DNA from: Bacillota bacterium
GTDB lineage: Bacteria; Bacillota; Clostridia; Christensenellales; Aristaeellaceae
DNA length: 26,050 bases
Direction of reading: 5' to 3'
NCBI GenBank assembly: GCA_023396045.1
Contig: JAEWXD010000009.1
Span: 1 to 26,050, forward strand
Shown here: piece by piece, positions 13,872-21,529 of the stretch
Layout: each line of letters begins with the position of its first letter
How positions within the stretch are numbered: position 1 is the first letter of the stretch
Position numbers and translations under genes: made by a program
Notes under the pieces: generated by a model
What the model was told of the DNA's origin: nothing
Seen by the model: only the letters and a program-made list of their open reading frames with translations
Database searches by the model: none

Positions 13872-13900
13872 TATATAATGATATTTCAATTCATTGTAAA
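13872..13900 (-). promoter_or_regulatory. Promoter of the TDT remnant
   Basis: Minus strand TTTACA (13900-13895), a 17-bp spacer and TATATA (13877-13872), 14 bases before the ATG at 13858; the short leader includes a weak GGAAG site. Confidence 0.5.
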
Positions 13901-14112
13901 ATAGAATGTATTTTTTGCAAAGCAAAATGCGCTTATTTTTGTTATATATAGTAAAAAATTACAACAACAAAAAACAATTATTGATACTTTGAATAAATAA
14001 ACGCTACAAAAACAATTAAATAAAACACTAAAATAATAACGCGAAGCACAAATCCGATTATTCAACTTTTTAAATCAATGTTTATTTTAATTTGTTTTAA
14101 AGCATATAAAAA
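13901..14112. other. AT-rich spacer without recognisable content
   Basis: Very AT-rich stretch between the TDT remnant promoter and the VanW-gene terminator. I see no gene, hairpin or clear promoter pair other than scattered poly-A/T. Confidence 0.5.
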
Positions 14113-14136
14113 ATTCCACTACCTAAGTAGTGGAAT
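14113..14136 (-). terminator. Terminator of the metacaspase-GT-VanW operon
   Basis: 10-bp stem ATTCCACTAC / GTAGTGGAAT with loop CTAA; on the minus strand it continues into TTTTTATA. A-rich sequence on both sides makes it potentially bidirectional. Confidence 0.85.
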
Positions 14137-14166
14137 AAAAAATGAATGGATTAGTATATGGGCTGT

Positions 14167-15348
14167 TTATTTACCGGCTTGCAGTTCTGCCTCTACTTTA
14201 TATATTGCAATAAACAAGCAACCATTTACAGATTCAGCCTCTACACGCAGTGGGTGGCTGTAATCATTACGGAATACAAAGTTTAAAGCTTTATTGCCAA
14301 CAGCAGCATCTTGGTGCTGAGGCAAATACTTGGCAGAGCCGGGGCCGTGAGGGCGACGATGCAAAATACTAACCTGTGGTATTTGTAGTAGAGTGTTATA
14401 CAATGTACTGCTGCTCTGGCAAGTGCCACCACCATATCCAAGCTGGGAGCCACCGTTAATGAGTACCGGTGCAGCTTGGTAACCTTTGGTTCGTTTATAA
14501 GGGCCAACTTGTTTATTAAAATCAAATGTTTCGCCGGGTTGTAAAACGGTGGTCATATACTTGGTGCTTACGGCAATGTTTACTACACGTGCGTCATTGC
14601 TTTCTTTGCCAATGCTATGTTCAAAAATAGAATGGTAGGCAGCAATTGGTGTATCTGCGCTGAGTGGCTCATCGGTTGGGCTAACCATTTGTATATCTGT
14701 AAGAAGTTTGGCATCAATATAGCCATAGTCTCTCCAAACAATAATTTTGGCAAAACCATCTACAAAGTCTAAAATGGCAAACTTAGCATCCTTCTCTACC
14801 GGAACCTTAAAAGGCACGCTGTCTGTACTTGGCTCATTATAAATAAAGGTAGCTTCTGTAAGTTTTGCAGTATAGCGGGGCTTTTGTACACCATAGGGCA
14901 TGGTATTGGCAGGATCAATCGCTGCAATACTGCCTTCAATAAGGTGTATGCGTTTTAGCCAACCAATGCAATCTCCGTATTGTACTAAGGCCCAGTTGGG
15001 TTCCACTTGGTAAATGGTAACGGCACCACCTTCCGGTACATTTTCCAATCGGGTAAAAGTATTTTCGTCTGTAACATCGCGTAAAGCGATGTTTGTGCCA
15101 ACATTGGCAGTATACAGTGGGGTTAAACCGGCCGGGCTTTGGGGTGCTTTGAGTGCAATATGAAAGCCGCGTTTATAGCCTTCCATTGCTTTGGCAACCA
15201 TGGGGCTAACCCCTTTGCCATTGTCTGCGCTCTTGGTATCGTCAAATTCCAAGGCGGATTCTTCCTCCGGTTGCACAGCTTCGGCATAACTGGATAAACT
15301 ACCTAAAATTAGCAGTATTGCAAGGCAAAATGCAAAAAACTTTTTCAT
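14167..15348 (-). CDS. Secreted VanW-domain protein with SH3-like N-terminal region
   Basis: 393 residues. The signal peptide (1-24) ends SYAEA. Residues about 75-225 look like two bacterial-SH3-type beta-domains (NIALRDVTDENTFTRLENVPEGG then WALVQYGDCIGWLK; later FIYNEPSTDSVPFKVPVEKDAKF then WRDYGYIDAKLL). From about 245 to 385 lies a VanW domain: NIAVSTKYMTTVLQPGETFDFN, GGGTCQSSSTLYNT (Cys310) and HRRPHG. VanW is linked to vancomycin-resistance clusters by name, but its biochemical role is unknown; in Clostridia such secreted VanW proteins are common envelope proteins. Third gene of an operon, 15 bp after the glycosyltransferase, followed by a terminator. This is not evidence of vancomycin resistance. 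Confidence 0.88.
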   Translation of the reverse strand: MKKFFAFCLAILLILGSLSSYAEAVQPEEESALEFDDTKSADNGKGVSPMVAKAMEGYKRGFHIALKAPQSPAGLTPLYTANVGTNIALRDVTDENTFTRLENVPEGGAVTIYQVEPNWALVQYGDCIGWLKRIHLIEGSIAAIDPANTMPYGVQKPRYTAKLTEATFIYNEPSTDSVPFKVPVEKDAKFAILDFVDGFAKIIVWRDYGYIDAKLLTDIQMVSPTDEPLSADTPIAAYHSIFEHSIGKESNDARVVNIAVSTKYMTTVLQPGETFDFNKQVGPYKRTKGYQAAPVLINGGSQLGYGGGTCQSSSTLYNTLLQIPQVSILHRRPHGPGSAKYLPQHQDAAVGNKALNFVFRNDYSHPLRVEAESVNGCLFIAIYKVEAELQAGK

Positions 15349-15363
15349 TGTAATATCCTTTTT

Positions 15364-16308
15364 TTAATGTTTTAAGTATTGCTCTATAATAAAGCGAGGT
15401 CTTGCTTTGGTTTCATTGTATATTTTACCTATGTATTCGCCAATAACACCTATAGAAAGTAGCTGAATGCCTCCCAGCATCCAAATAGATGCGAGTATAC
15501 TTGTCCAACCGGGCACGGTGTTACCTAATAGGTGGGTAAGCAAACTATATAATAAAACAAACAGGCTTAGTAAAAATATTATCATACCGCAAGAAAATAT
15601 AAGACGAATGGGCTTAATGCTTAAAGAAGTAATGCCATCTAGCGCAAATGCAATCATTTTTTTTAGTGGGTACTTGCTTTCACCTGCAAAGCGCTCATTT
15701 CTAACATACTCTACTTTTGCACTTTTGAAACCTACCAAGGGCACCATGCCGCGTAAAAACAGGTTTACTTCTTTATAATCTGCAAAGTGTTCCAGCACCT
15801 TTTTGCTCATTAAACGATAATCTGCGTGGTTATATACCACTTCTACACCTAACTTTTGCATTAAGGTATAAAAGGCAAGGGCGGTATTACGTTTGAACGC
15901 AGTATCTGTTTTGCGGCTACTGCGCACACCGTATACTACTTCTGCACCATTTGCATGTGCTTCTAAAAAAGCGTCTATGGCGTTAATGTCATCTTGTAAG
16001 TCTGCATCCATGGATATAACGCAGTCTGCCTCATCCTTAGCGGTTAGTAAACCGGCAAGTACTGCATTTTGGTGGCCGCGGTTACGGCTTAATTTAATGC
16101 CTGCAAAAATTTCGTTGCTTTGCACAAGGCCTTTTATCAGCTCCCAGGTTTTATCTTTACTGCCATCATCTACAAAAAGCACACGGCTATCACTTGTAAT
16201 GGCTTGCTTTTGCATAAGCTCTGCATATTTTTCCTGCATGCGCTTGGCAGTTTCATGTAATACCGCTTCCTCATTATAGCAAGGAATGACCATAAATAGT
16301 TTTTTCAT
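15364..16308 (-). CDS. GtrB/DPM1-like polyprenyl-phosphate glycosyltransferase
   Basis: 314-residue family 2 glycosyltransferase that should load a sugar from a nucleotide donor onto undecaprenyl phosphate at the inner membrane face. The GT-A domain (1-225) shows MVIPCYNEEAVL, VDDGSKDKT, NRGHQNAVLAG and the metal site MDADLQDD. ADYRLMSKKVL and the R-x4-GESKYPLKKM segment are typical of GtrB and related enzymes. Two C-terminal membrane helices (about 235-256 and 268-292) and YNETKARPRFIIEQ close the protein, the standard GtrB topology. A GtrA flippase and a final GT-C transferase expected in a full pathway are not in the window. It sits between the metacaspase (8 bp) and VanW (15 bp). Confidence 0.92.
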   Translation of the reverse strand: MKKLFMVIPCYNEEAVLHETAKRMQEKYAELMQKQAITSDSRVLFVDDGSKDKTWELIKGLVQSNEIFAGIKLSRNRGHQNAVLAGLLTAKDEADCVISMDADLQDDINAIDAFLEAHANGAEVVYGVRSSRKTDTAFKRNTALAFYTLMQKLGVEVVYNHADYRLMSKKVLEHFADYKEVNLFLRGMVPLVGFKSAKVEYVRNERFAGESKYPLKKMIAFALDGITSLSIKPIRLIFSCGMIIFLLSLFVLLYSLLTHLLGNTVPGWTSILASIWMLGGIQLLSIGVIGEYIGKIYNETKARPRFIIEQYLKH

Positions 16309-16316
16309 ATTTACTC

Positions 16317-17834
16317 CTAATAGATATGTGGTAGTAGTGTAAAAGTTTTAGAGAAAGCTCTGGTTTTCTGCCCATTGATTTCTGCAATACACTCTATATA
16401 ATATTCACCAGCATCGGCATAATCTCCATTTTTTAGCTTTCCGTGCCAAAAAAATGTAGAGGCTGTTGGTTGCATATTTTCTGGCCTTGTGAGCCTTTTG
16501 CCACTTAATTCATATACAAGTTCACCATTTTTGTTACGCACATTCACTTCCAAATAACAGGGGCAGGTATGGTTTACAATAATAGGCATTTCTTGCACAT
16601 ACATGGGTTGGAATGCAAAGTCGGTAATGACATGTAAATTGTTTAAATCACATTCTTTTAATATTGCAATTATTCGGCTGTTTACAAACTTTAACTGTCT
16701 TCCTTCACGTGCATAGATATTAATGAGCGCATAGCCTGCGTTATCCACAAGGTTAGTGTTTAGGGCAATTTTGCGCCTGTGTGTACCTTCTGGCAAGGGG
16801 CGCACTTCATCATCATTCCCAAGGGCACCGGGATCATAGTTAAATTCTGCGTTATTAAAATCCCATTTTCCATTTTTATAATACACAATTTGGTATAGAG
16901 GAACAATAGGCTTCTCTAATTGAAAACTAAAGTTTAAACTCGGTTCTTCTGTTGTAATACTATCGTTATAAAACACCAAATGGTGTATAGTGGGTATAGC
17001 GTCTCCTTGGAGGCTATGGTAGGTAAATAGCACTTCTTCACTATCTTGCGGGTAGCATTGCACCACCGAGGCGGCATGGCTTTGGTATAAAAAATCATAC
17101 AATTCATGCAAGGTAATATTTCCGTTTTTATTGATGTCTGCCGGGTAGTTTTCACTTCGGCTAATGCCTCTGGTAAAAGCTGCGCTAAAATAGCCTGCCC
17201 CTATCAAACGCATATTGCTTTGGTTTTCAGCCCAATACCAACTTTCTTCACTGCCACCACTGCTGGCAAGCACATAAAAGTTGTTTTGATGCAGCATGTT
17301 GCTAAATGCGCCGCCTCTAACCCCTTTGCCTATAAGCGCACCAGAATAGCAGGCATCAATGATCAATACATTTTTGCCTTTAATTCCACCAAAAGCGTCA
17401 AAGATATCATGTGCAGATAAAAAATCTTCGTTAATACCATCACTTAAAATCAAGGCAGCATCTACACCGGTATTTTGTTCAAATATACCATGGGTGCTGA
17501 TGTAGAGTATGTTAATATCGTTATCATCGCTATGCTTAAAATGTTTTTGTACAGCCAGTGAAAAGCTTTCAGGGCTTGCTACCTGGTTGTATAATCGTTC
17601 TATATTATCAATATTAAAAGCATTGTTTTTTAAGCTTTCATAAACGGCTTCTGCATTGTTTTGGCATGCACCTTGGGTGCTTTTATGGTTTACAAAAAAA
17701 TCGTTGGCAATTAACAATGCACGGCTGCGTACTGTGCTTTCTTCAATATTTTGCAGTGGCTCACTTGCATTTGCTACCCATAATGGCAACAACAAAAAAA
17801 GCAAACAAAGCAATCGTTTGTGGAATTTGCGCAA
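16317..17834 (-). CDS. Secreted metacaspase-type caspase-fold peptidase (C14) with C-terminal Ig-like region
   Basis: About 505 residues using TTG at 17834, chosen because AAGGAGGT (17849-17842) lies 7 bases upstream and a signal peptide (1-23, ending VANA) then starts at once; a more upstream in-frame ATG at 17906 would put 24 residues ahead of it. The caspase p20 core spans about 38-200: the catalytic dyad is His115 in ISTHG and Cys162 in IIDACYSG, the metacaspase pattern for cleavage after Arg/Lys. An EF-hand-like loop Asp233-x-Asn235-x-Asn237-Gly-x-Ile-x3-Glu244 follows, fitting calcium-dependent metacaspases. Residues about 300-505 look like beta-sandwich domains; the end FFWHGKLKNGDYADAGEYY resembles a FlgD-type Ig fold. 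Likely exported and acting on surface or secreted proteins. It starts a three-gene operon. Confidence 0.85.
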   Translation of the reverse strand: MRKFHKRLLCLLFLLLPLWVANASEPLQNIEESTVRSRALLIANDFFVNHKSTQGACQNNAEAVYESLKNNAFNIDNIERLYNQVASPESFSLAVQKHFKHSDDNDINILYISTHGIFEQNTGVDAALILSDGINEDFLSAHDIFDAFGGIKGKNVLIIDACYSGALIGKGVRGGAFSNMLHQNNFYVLASSGGSEESWYWAENQSNMRLIGAGYFSAAFTRGISRSENYPADINKNGNITLHELYDFLYQSHAASVVQCYPQDSEEVLFTYHSLQGDAIPTIHHLVFYNDSITTEEPSLNFSFQLEKPIVPLYQIVYYKNGKWDFNNAEFNYDPGALGNDDEVRPLPEGTHRRKIALNTNLVDNAGYALINIYAREGRQLKFVNSRIIAILKECDLNNLHVITDFAFQPMYVQEMPIIVNHTCPCYLEVNVRNKNGELVYELSGKRLTRPENMQPTASTFFWHGKLKNGDYADAGEYYIECIAEINGQKTRAFSKTFTLLPHIY

Positions 17835-17926
17835 GTATGCCACCTCCTTATGTGCATATTTTACTATACTTTTATATTTTTTTAAAGTATACCGCATTAA
17901 AAGCAATTTTTTTTACAAGTAATGTG

Positions 17927-17949
17927 GCACAAGTACTATGTACTTATGC
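17927..17949. repeat. 10-bp inverted repeat in the divergent intergenic region
   Basis: GCACAAGTAC-TAT-GTACTTATGC, one mismatch between arms, with the 6-bp core AAGTAC/GTACTT exact. It lies between the divergently transcribed metacaspase operon and esterase operon, upstream of the esterase -35 box, and lacks a U-tract; operator is more likely than terminator. Confidence 0.45.
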
Positions 17950-17964
17950 CCACTTTACAAAATA

Positions 17965-17993
17965 TTGCAAGCCTTGCTAAGTAATGCTACAAT
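17965..17993 (+). promoter_or_regulatory. Promoter of the esterase/TlyA-like operon
   Basis: TTGCAA (17965-17970), a 17-bp spacer ending in TGC, and TACAAT (17988-17993), 18 bases before the ATG at 18012, so the leader is only about 12 bases with GAGGTG as ribosome binding site. Confidence 0.7.
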
Positions 17994-18011
17994 ATTATAC
18001 GAGGTGAAGAT

Positions 18012-18746
18012 ATGCAAAAAATCCAAATTGATTTTTTTTCAACCATACTCAATATGCGTACCCGCGTTGTACTATGTATGCCGGAGTTTGCAGAATTACA
18101 GGGTAAATTGCCCGTTGTTTATTGCTTGCATGGGCTTACCGGTAATTGTGATGATTGGCCAAACAATACTGCCATCATGGGCAAATTGAGAGAATATCCT
18201 GCCATTTATGTTTTTCCCAGTGCGCACAATTCATTTTATTGCAATATGCACTATGGGCAAAACTTTTTTGAACATATTGCTTTTGAGTTGCCGAGCTATA
18301 TAGAAAGTATGTACCCGATAGACACTGCAAGGCGCTATATTTGCGGTTTATCTATGGGTGGCTATGGCGCATTAAAAATTGCTTTGCGTAACCCCGAGCG
18401 TTTTGCAGCTTGCGGTTCTTTTTCTGGTGTGCTGGATATTGAACGCACAAGCCGTGATCCCTTGTTTCCAAGTGAAATGAAAGCTTGCTTTGGTGAACAG
18501 TTACAGGTGCCGGCAGAAGAAAACTGCTTTGCTTTGGCGAAAAACAAGGCCTGTGCAAAACTTCCCGTTTATATTGCTTGTGGTACAGAAGATTTTTTGT
18601 TTTTGGATAATGAGCATTTTGTAGCACAAAACCCACAACTTAACATTCACTATGTAAAGGAGCCGGGCGACCATGATTGGTTTTTCTGGGAAAGGCATTT
18701 GTTTGCATTTGTGCAAATGTATGTAGGTAAAAATAATGGCAAGTAA
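18012..18746 (+). CDS. Esterase D / acetyl-esterase-like alpha/beta hydrolase
   Basis: 244-residue cytosolic serine esterase of the putative esterase (esterase D, S-formylglutathione hydrolase, EstA tributyrin esterase) family. Signs are LPVVYCLHGLTGNCDDW (oxyanion HG region), the nucleophile elbow GLSMGGYGAL with Ser114, Asp194 in CGTEDFL and His221 in PGDHDWFFW as the remaining triad. The family deacylates small esters or carbohydrate esters; the length and absence of signal peptide fit an intracellular acyl-esterase. It has its own promoter and overlaps the next gene by 11 bp. The substrate is undetermined. Confidence 0.88.
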   Translation: MQKIQIDFFSTILNMRTRVVLCMPEFAELQGKLPVVYCLHGLTGNCDDWPNNTAIMGKLREYPAIYVFPSAHNSFYCNMHYGQNFFEHIAFELPSYIESMYPIDTARRYICGLSMGGYGALKIALRNPERFAACGSFSGVLDIERTSRDPLFPSEMKACFGEQLQVPAEENCFALAKNKACAKLPVYIACGTEDFLFLDNEHFVAQNPQLNIHYVKEPGDHDWFFWERHLFAFVQMYVGKNNGK

Positions 18747-19731
18747 ACAAAAATTATTGGATTTGCTTTTGCAGCAAGGCTATTTTCGTTTCCAGGAAAT
18801 AGCCAATACCTATATTTTGGCTGGCCAAGTGCTTGTAAACGGGCAGCGTATTGTAAATCCCAAGCAAAAAGTAGCGTCCAATGCCTGTATAGATATTTTA
18901 GATGCAAGCAATAGTACTTTTTCTACAGAGTACCATAAAATTAACACAGCAATAGATAAACTGGGTTTGTTTGTGCAGGGTAAGATTTGTACGGACTTTT
19001 GTGCACTTCGTGGAGGCACTACCCAAAGTTTAATAGAGCATGGTGCACACTCTGTGTATTGTTATTATAGAGATTTTGAAAGGTTGAGCAAATATTTAAA
19101 AAGCAATCCCTTATGTATTGCCCAAAGTACTTTGCCAAATGGGCAATATTTTGACCCGGTAGCCAGCATTGCCAAGCTCCGTAGCCAAAACTTTGGTGCA
19201 AGGCTTGCTGTGATTCATAGCCATGATAGAGGTTTAAAGAATTTGTTGCCATACTTTCGCAACATTATAGAGCAAGGCGAAATACTATGGCATGTACGCC
19301 CTATTTTTGAAGTAGATGATTTTCTGGCAAAGCGTTTGGGCATATTAAACGAAAGCATTTATCTTCCATTTTTGCAAAAGCTCATCAATACGGTAAATAG
19401 CTACCCCGGTCTTGCTGTGCAGAATATTTGTGCAGCCAGTGATACATATTATTCTAAAAAACCGGAATTTTTCTTACATATTTTAAGCGGCAATAGTGTA
19501 CAAGGCTTTAATATAGAAGAAACTGTATTGCAAAAAGTAATAGATGAAGCTTTAGACTATACCAGGGTAAAGGAAGATAGTTTGAACGATAAAATTAAAA
19601 CAGTTGATGGCTTGCGTGTAGGTGCAACTACCACCATCAGTGATTTGGATGCTTCTGTAATACCTTTAAAAGATTTAGAAATCAAAACAAGCTTTTGGCA
19701 AAAAATAAAACAAAAATTGCAAAACAAATAA
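18736..19731 (+). CDS. TlyA-like S4/FtsJ-fold protein with degraded active site
   Basis: 331 residues. Residues 5-55 are an S4 RNA-binding domain (LLDLLLQQGY... ILAGQVLVNGQRI). Residues about 66-250 align with the Rossmann methyltransferase of TlyA (ribosomal RNA 2'-O-methyltransferase/haemolysin A family), but key positions have changed. SAM motif I DIGASTGG reads DFCALRGG (87-94). Of the KDKE catalytic tetrad, Lys68 and Glu244 remain while Asp becomes His161 and Lys becomes Arg188 (VRPIFE for IKPQFE). About 80 extra C-terminal residues are unrelated and basic at the end. Either a catalytically inactive RNA-binding paralogue or a new specificity. Translationally coupled to the esterase by an 11-bp overlap. 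Confidence 0.7.
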   Translation: MASKQKLLDLLLQQGYFRFQEIANTYILAGQVLVNGQRIVNPKQKVASNACIDILDASNSTFSTEYHKINTAIDKLGLFVQGKICTDFCALRGGTTQSLIEHGAHSVYCYYRDFERLSKYLKSNPLCIAQSTLPNGQYFDPVASIAKLRSQNFGARLAVIHSHDRGLKNLLPYFRNIIEQGEILWHVRPIFEVDDFLAKRLGILNESIYLPFLQKLINTVNSYPGLAVQNICAASDTYYSKKPEFFLHILSGNSVQGFNIEETVLQKVIDEALDYTRVKEDSLNDKIKTVDGLRVGATTTISDLDASVIPLKDLEIKTSFWQKIKQKLQNK

Positions 19732-19759
19732 ATGCCTTTACATATACGCAAAGGCATTT
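19730..19759. terminator. Shared bidirectional terminator between convergent genes
   Basis: 10-bp stem AAATGCCTTT / AAAGGCATTT with a 10-base loop, U-rich on either strand. The stop codon of the plus-strand TlyA-like gene (19729-19731) and that of the minus-strand acetyltransferase (19761-19759) overlap its two arms. Confidence 0.75.
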
Positions 19760-20256
19760 TATATTTGTTTTTCTAATATGATAACATCTGTTGCAGTGCC
19801 GGTACGTTTGGTAGGCGCATAGCCCATTGCTTTCCAAAACTGTAAAGCAGGGGTATTTTTTTGCATACAACCAAGTTGAATGGCATCCAACCCGAGTTCT
19901 TTGGCAGAAAGCTCTATTGCTTGTAATATTTGTTTGCCTAAGCCTTGCCCACGCACTGAGCCGTTCACCATCAGCAAGCCTATCCAAAGAATAGATTTGC
20001 TTGGAAAATGAAGTATTAAATCTATCACTGCAAGCAATGTGTTGTTTTTAAAAACCCCCATGTATTGCTTTTGCTCTTTGCTGCACAGAGGTGGCAAGGC
20101 TTGAATATCATGTAGAACCGAGTTTTCGTTGGGTGCGGGTGGGCAAGCCTCAAAATATGCCGGGTTGCTTTTATATACATTCAAAACCAAAAGCACATGA
20201 CTTTCATTTAGCAAGCATATTTTATAGGGTAAGTGTTTGGAAATTTTTATTAGCAT
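19759..20256 (-). CDS. GNAT-family N-acetyltransferase
   Basis: 165-residue acetyl-CoA-dependent acyltransferase. The acetyl-CoA pyrophosphate loop VRGQGLGKQIL (Q/R-x-x-G-x-G) is visible, preceded by the beta-4 strand WIGLLMV and followed by LGLDAIQLGCMQKNTPALQFWKAMGYAPTKR, the usual N-x-x-A-x-x-F/W-x-x-x-G-F/Y end. The acceptor is unknown. The ATG follows the stop of the AI-2E transporter gene by 2 bases with GGTGGAG upstream, so the two are co-transcribed. Confidence 0.87.
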   Translation of the reverse strand: MLIKISKHLPYKICLLNESHVLLVLNVYKSNPAYFEACPPAPNENSVLHDIQALPPLCSKEQKQYMGVFKNNTLLAVIDLILHFPSKSILWIGLLMVNGSVRGQGLGKQILQAIELSAKELGLDAIQLGCMQKNTPALQFWKAMGYAPTKRTGTATDVIILEKQI

Positions 20257-20258
20257 GC

Positions 20259-21401
20259 TTAAGGCTCCACCTTTTCCGGAGCAATATTTTTTTCTTTCAT
20301 TTTTTGGGTGCTATATTCTTCTGCTAAGGTATATAACAAAGAGGTGAAGGGAATGAACAACAGAGCACCAAACACACCAAAAAAGCTTTGCCCGATAATT
20401 ACAGCAATGAGCACCCAAACCGGAGGCAAGCCAATGGTTTTCCCCATGAGCTTAGGGTAAAGCACATTGTCTTGTATGGCTTGCATAAGTAAGTAAACGG
20501 CAATAAACCATAGGGCTAATTTTACATCTACGGTAAGCACCAATAAAAAGCCAAGTGCCCCGGAAATCCAAGCACCAATAATAGGAATAAAGCTAAATAC
20601 CGTTACCAGTATACTGATAAGCAAAGCATTGGGTATGCGTGCGAGCAATGTGCCAATAAATACAAGCCCACCCAAAATAAGTGCTTGTATGCTTTGCCCA
20701 CGTATAAAGGTAGAGAATGTTTTATGTGCCCTTTTAAAGTAATAAGCAACAGCATCTGCGGTTTTTTCTTTACAAAATGTATATAGTAGTTTTTTAAGCA
20801 GTGTGCTTAATTGCTCTTTGCTTGCAATGGCATAATATACAAACATAAATGTAAAGAAAGAGCCCAATATGGAAGAGAACACAGAGCTAATTACCGTACC
20901 ACCTTGCATTAAGCCGCCAAAAAGTATCCTGCCGGCATTGCCCAATAAGTTCTCTACCTGTTGGGGGTTACTGCCATCTATGCCTAAATTAAAGTTCAGC
21001 TGTTCACCAATATGTATACCTAAGCCTTGTAAAAAACTATCCAATGCACGCAAAGCACCAGGTAAGCGCACAATGGTTTGGCTTACCAAAAGTATCAGTT
21101 GGGGCAATAGTATATTAATTAGCAAAGCTGCTACACCTGCAATGCTTAAAAATACCACCAAAATAGAAAGATGACGAACAATGGTTTTAGATACTTTAAA
21201 CTTCTGCAAAAAAACAAAGGCTTTATTTTCTAAAAAACGCACAGGCAAGTTTAATGCATACGCTAAAATTGCCCCTGTTACAATGGGGGTCAATATGTGC
21301 AATGCACTTGCAATACTACTATAAATGGTGCCTATATGAAAAACAACATAGGCCAGTACAATGAGTATAAAACCAACGCTGATAATTTGTCTTTTGTTCA
21401 T
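20259..21401 (-). CDS. AI-2E family (PerM/YdiK-like) transporter
   Basis: 380-residue polytopic membrane protein of the AI-2E/UPF0118 family. Start at 21401: AAGGAG precedes the ATG by 6 bases and the protein then begins MNKRQIISVGF; a longer in-frame ATG at 21455 lacks a site. Eight membrane helices are expected: two N-terminal pairs, the long amphipathic middle (SQTIVRLPGALRALDSFLQGLGIHIGEQL) and the family C-terminal block PIIGAWISGALGFL, QAIQDNVLYPKLMGKTIGLPPVWVLIAVIIG and FGALLFIPF. Members export small molecules (AI-2 in TqsA) or act as Na+/H+ antiporters; which applies here cannot be read. Confidence 0.92.
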   Translation of the reverse strand: MNKRQIISVGFILIVLAYVVFHIGTIYSSIASALHILTPIVTGAILAYALNLPVRFLENKAFVFLQKFKVSKTIVRHLSILVVFLSIAGVAALLINILLPQLILLVSQTIVRLPGALRALDSFLQGLGIHIGEQLNFNLGIDGSNPQQVENLLGNAGRILFGGLMQGGTVISSVFSSILGSFFTFMFVYYAIASKEQLSTLLKKLLYTFCKEKTADAVAYYFKRAHKTFSTFIRGQSIQALILGGLVFIGTLLARIPNALLISILVTVFSFIPIIGAWISGALGFLLVLTVDVKLALWFIAVYLLMQAIQDNVLYPKLMGKTIGLPPVWVLIAVIIGQSFFGVFGALLFIPFTSLLYTLAEEYSTQKMKEKNIAPEKVEP

Positions 21402-21426
21402 AACATTCTCCTTATTAGTATGTATT

Positions 21427-21455
21427 ATTCTAACATTGTCTATAATAGAATACAA
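21427..21455 (-). promoter_or_regulatory. Promoter of the AI-2E transporter/GNAT operon
   Basis: Minus strand TTGTAT (21455-21450), a 17-bp spacer and TAGAAT (21432-21427). Confidence 0.55.
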
Positions 21456-21485
21456 TATGGCGGCTTATTGCTTGTTTTATAATTT

Positions 21486-21513
21486 TTGTTTTTGTATGAT
21501 GAAATAGTATTAT
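21486..21513 (+). promoter_or_regulatory. Probable promoter of the GH31 alpha-glucosidase gene
   Basis: TTGTTT (21486-21491), a 16-bp spacer and TATTAT (21508-21513), close to the ATG at 21530. A TATAAT at 21478-21483 is an alternative -10 with a poor -35. TAGGAG is the ribosome binding site. Confidence 0.4.
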
Positions 21514-21529
21514 CGTTTAGGAGATTTTC

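Noticed and set aside
14167..15348. A vancomycin-resistance locus
   Set aside because: Only a VanW domain is present; no VanA/B ligase, VanH, VanX or VanRS genes are in the window.
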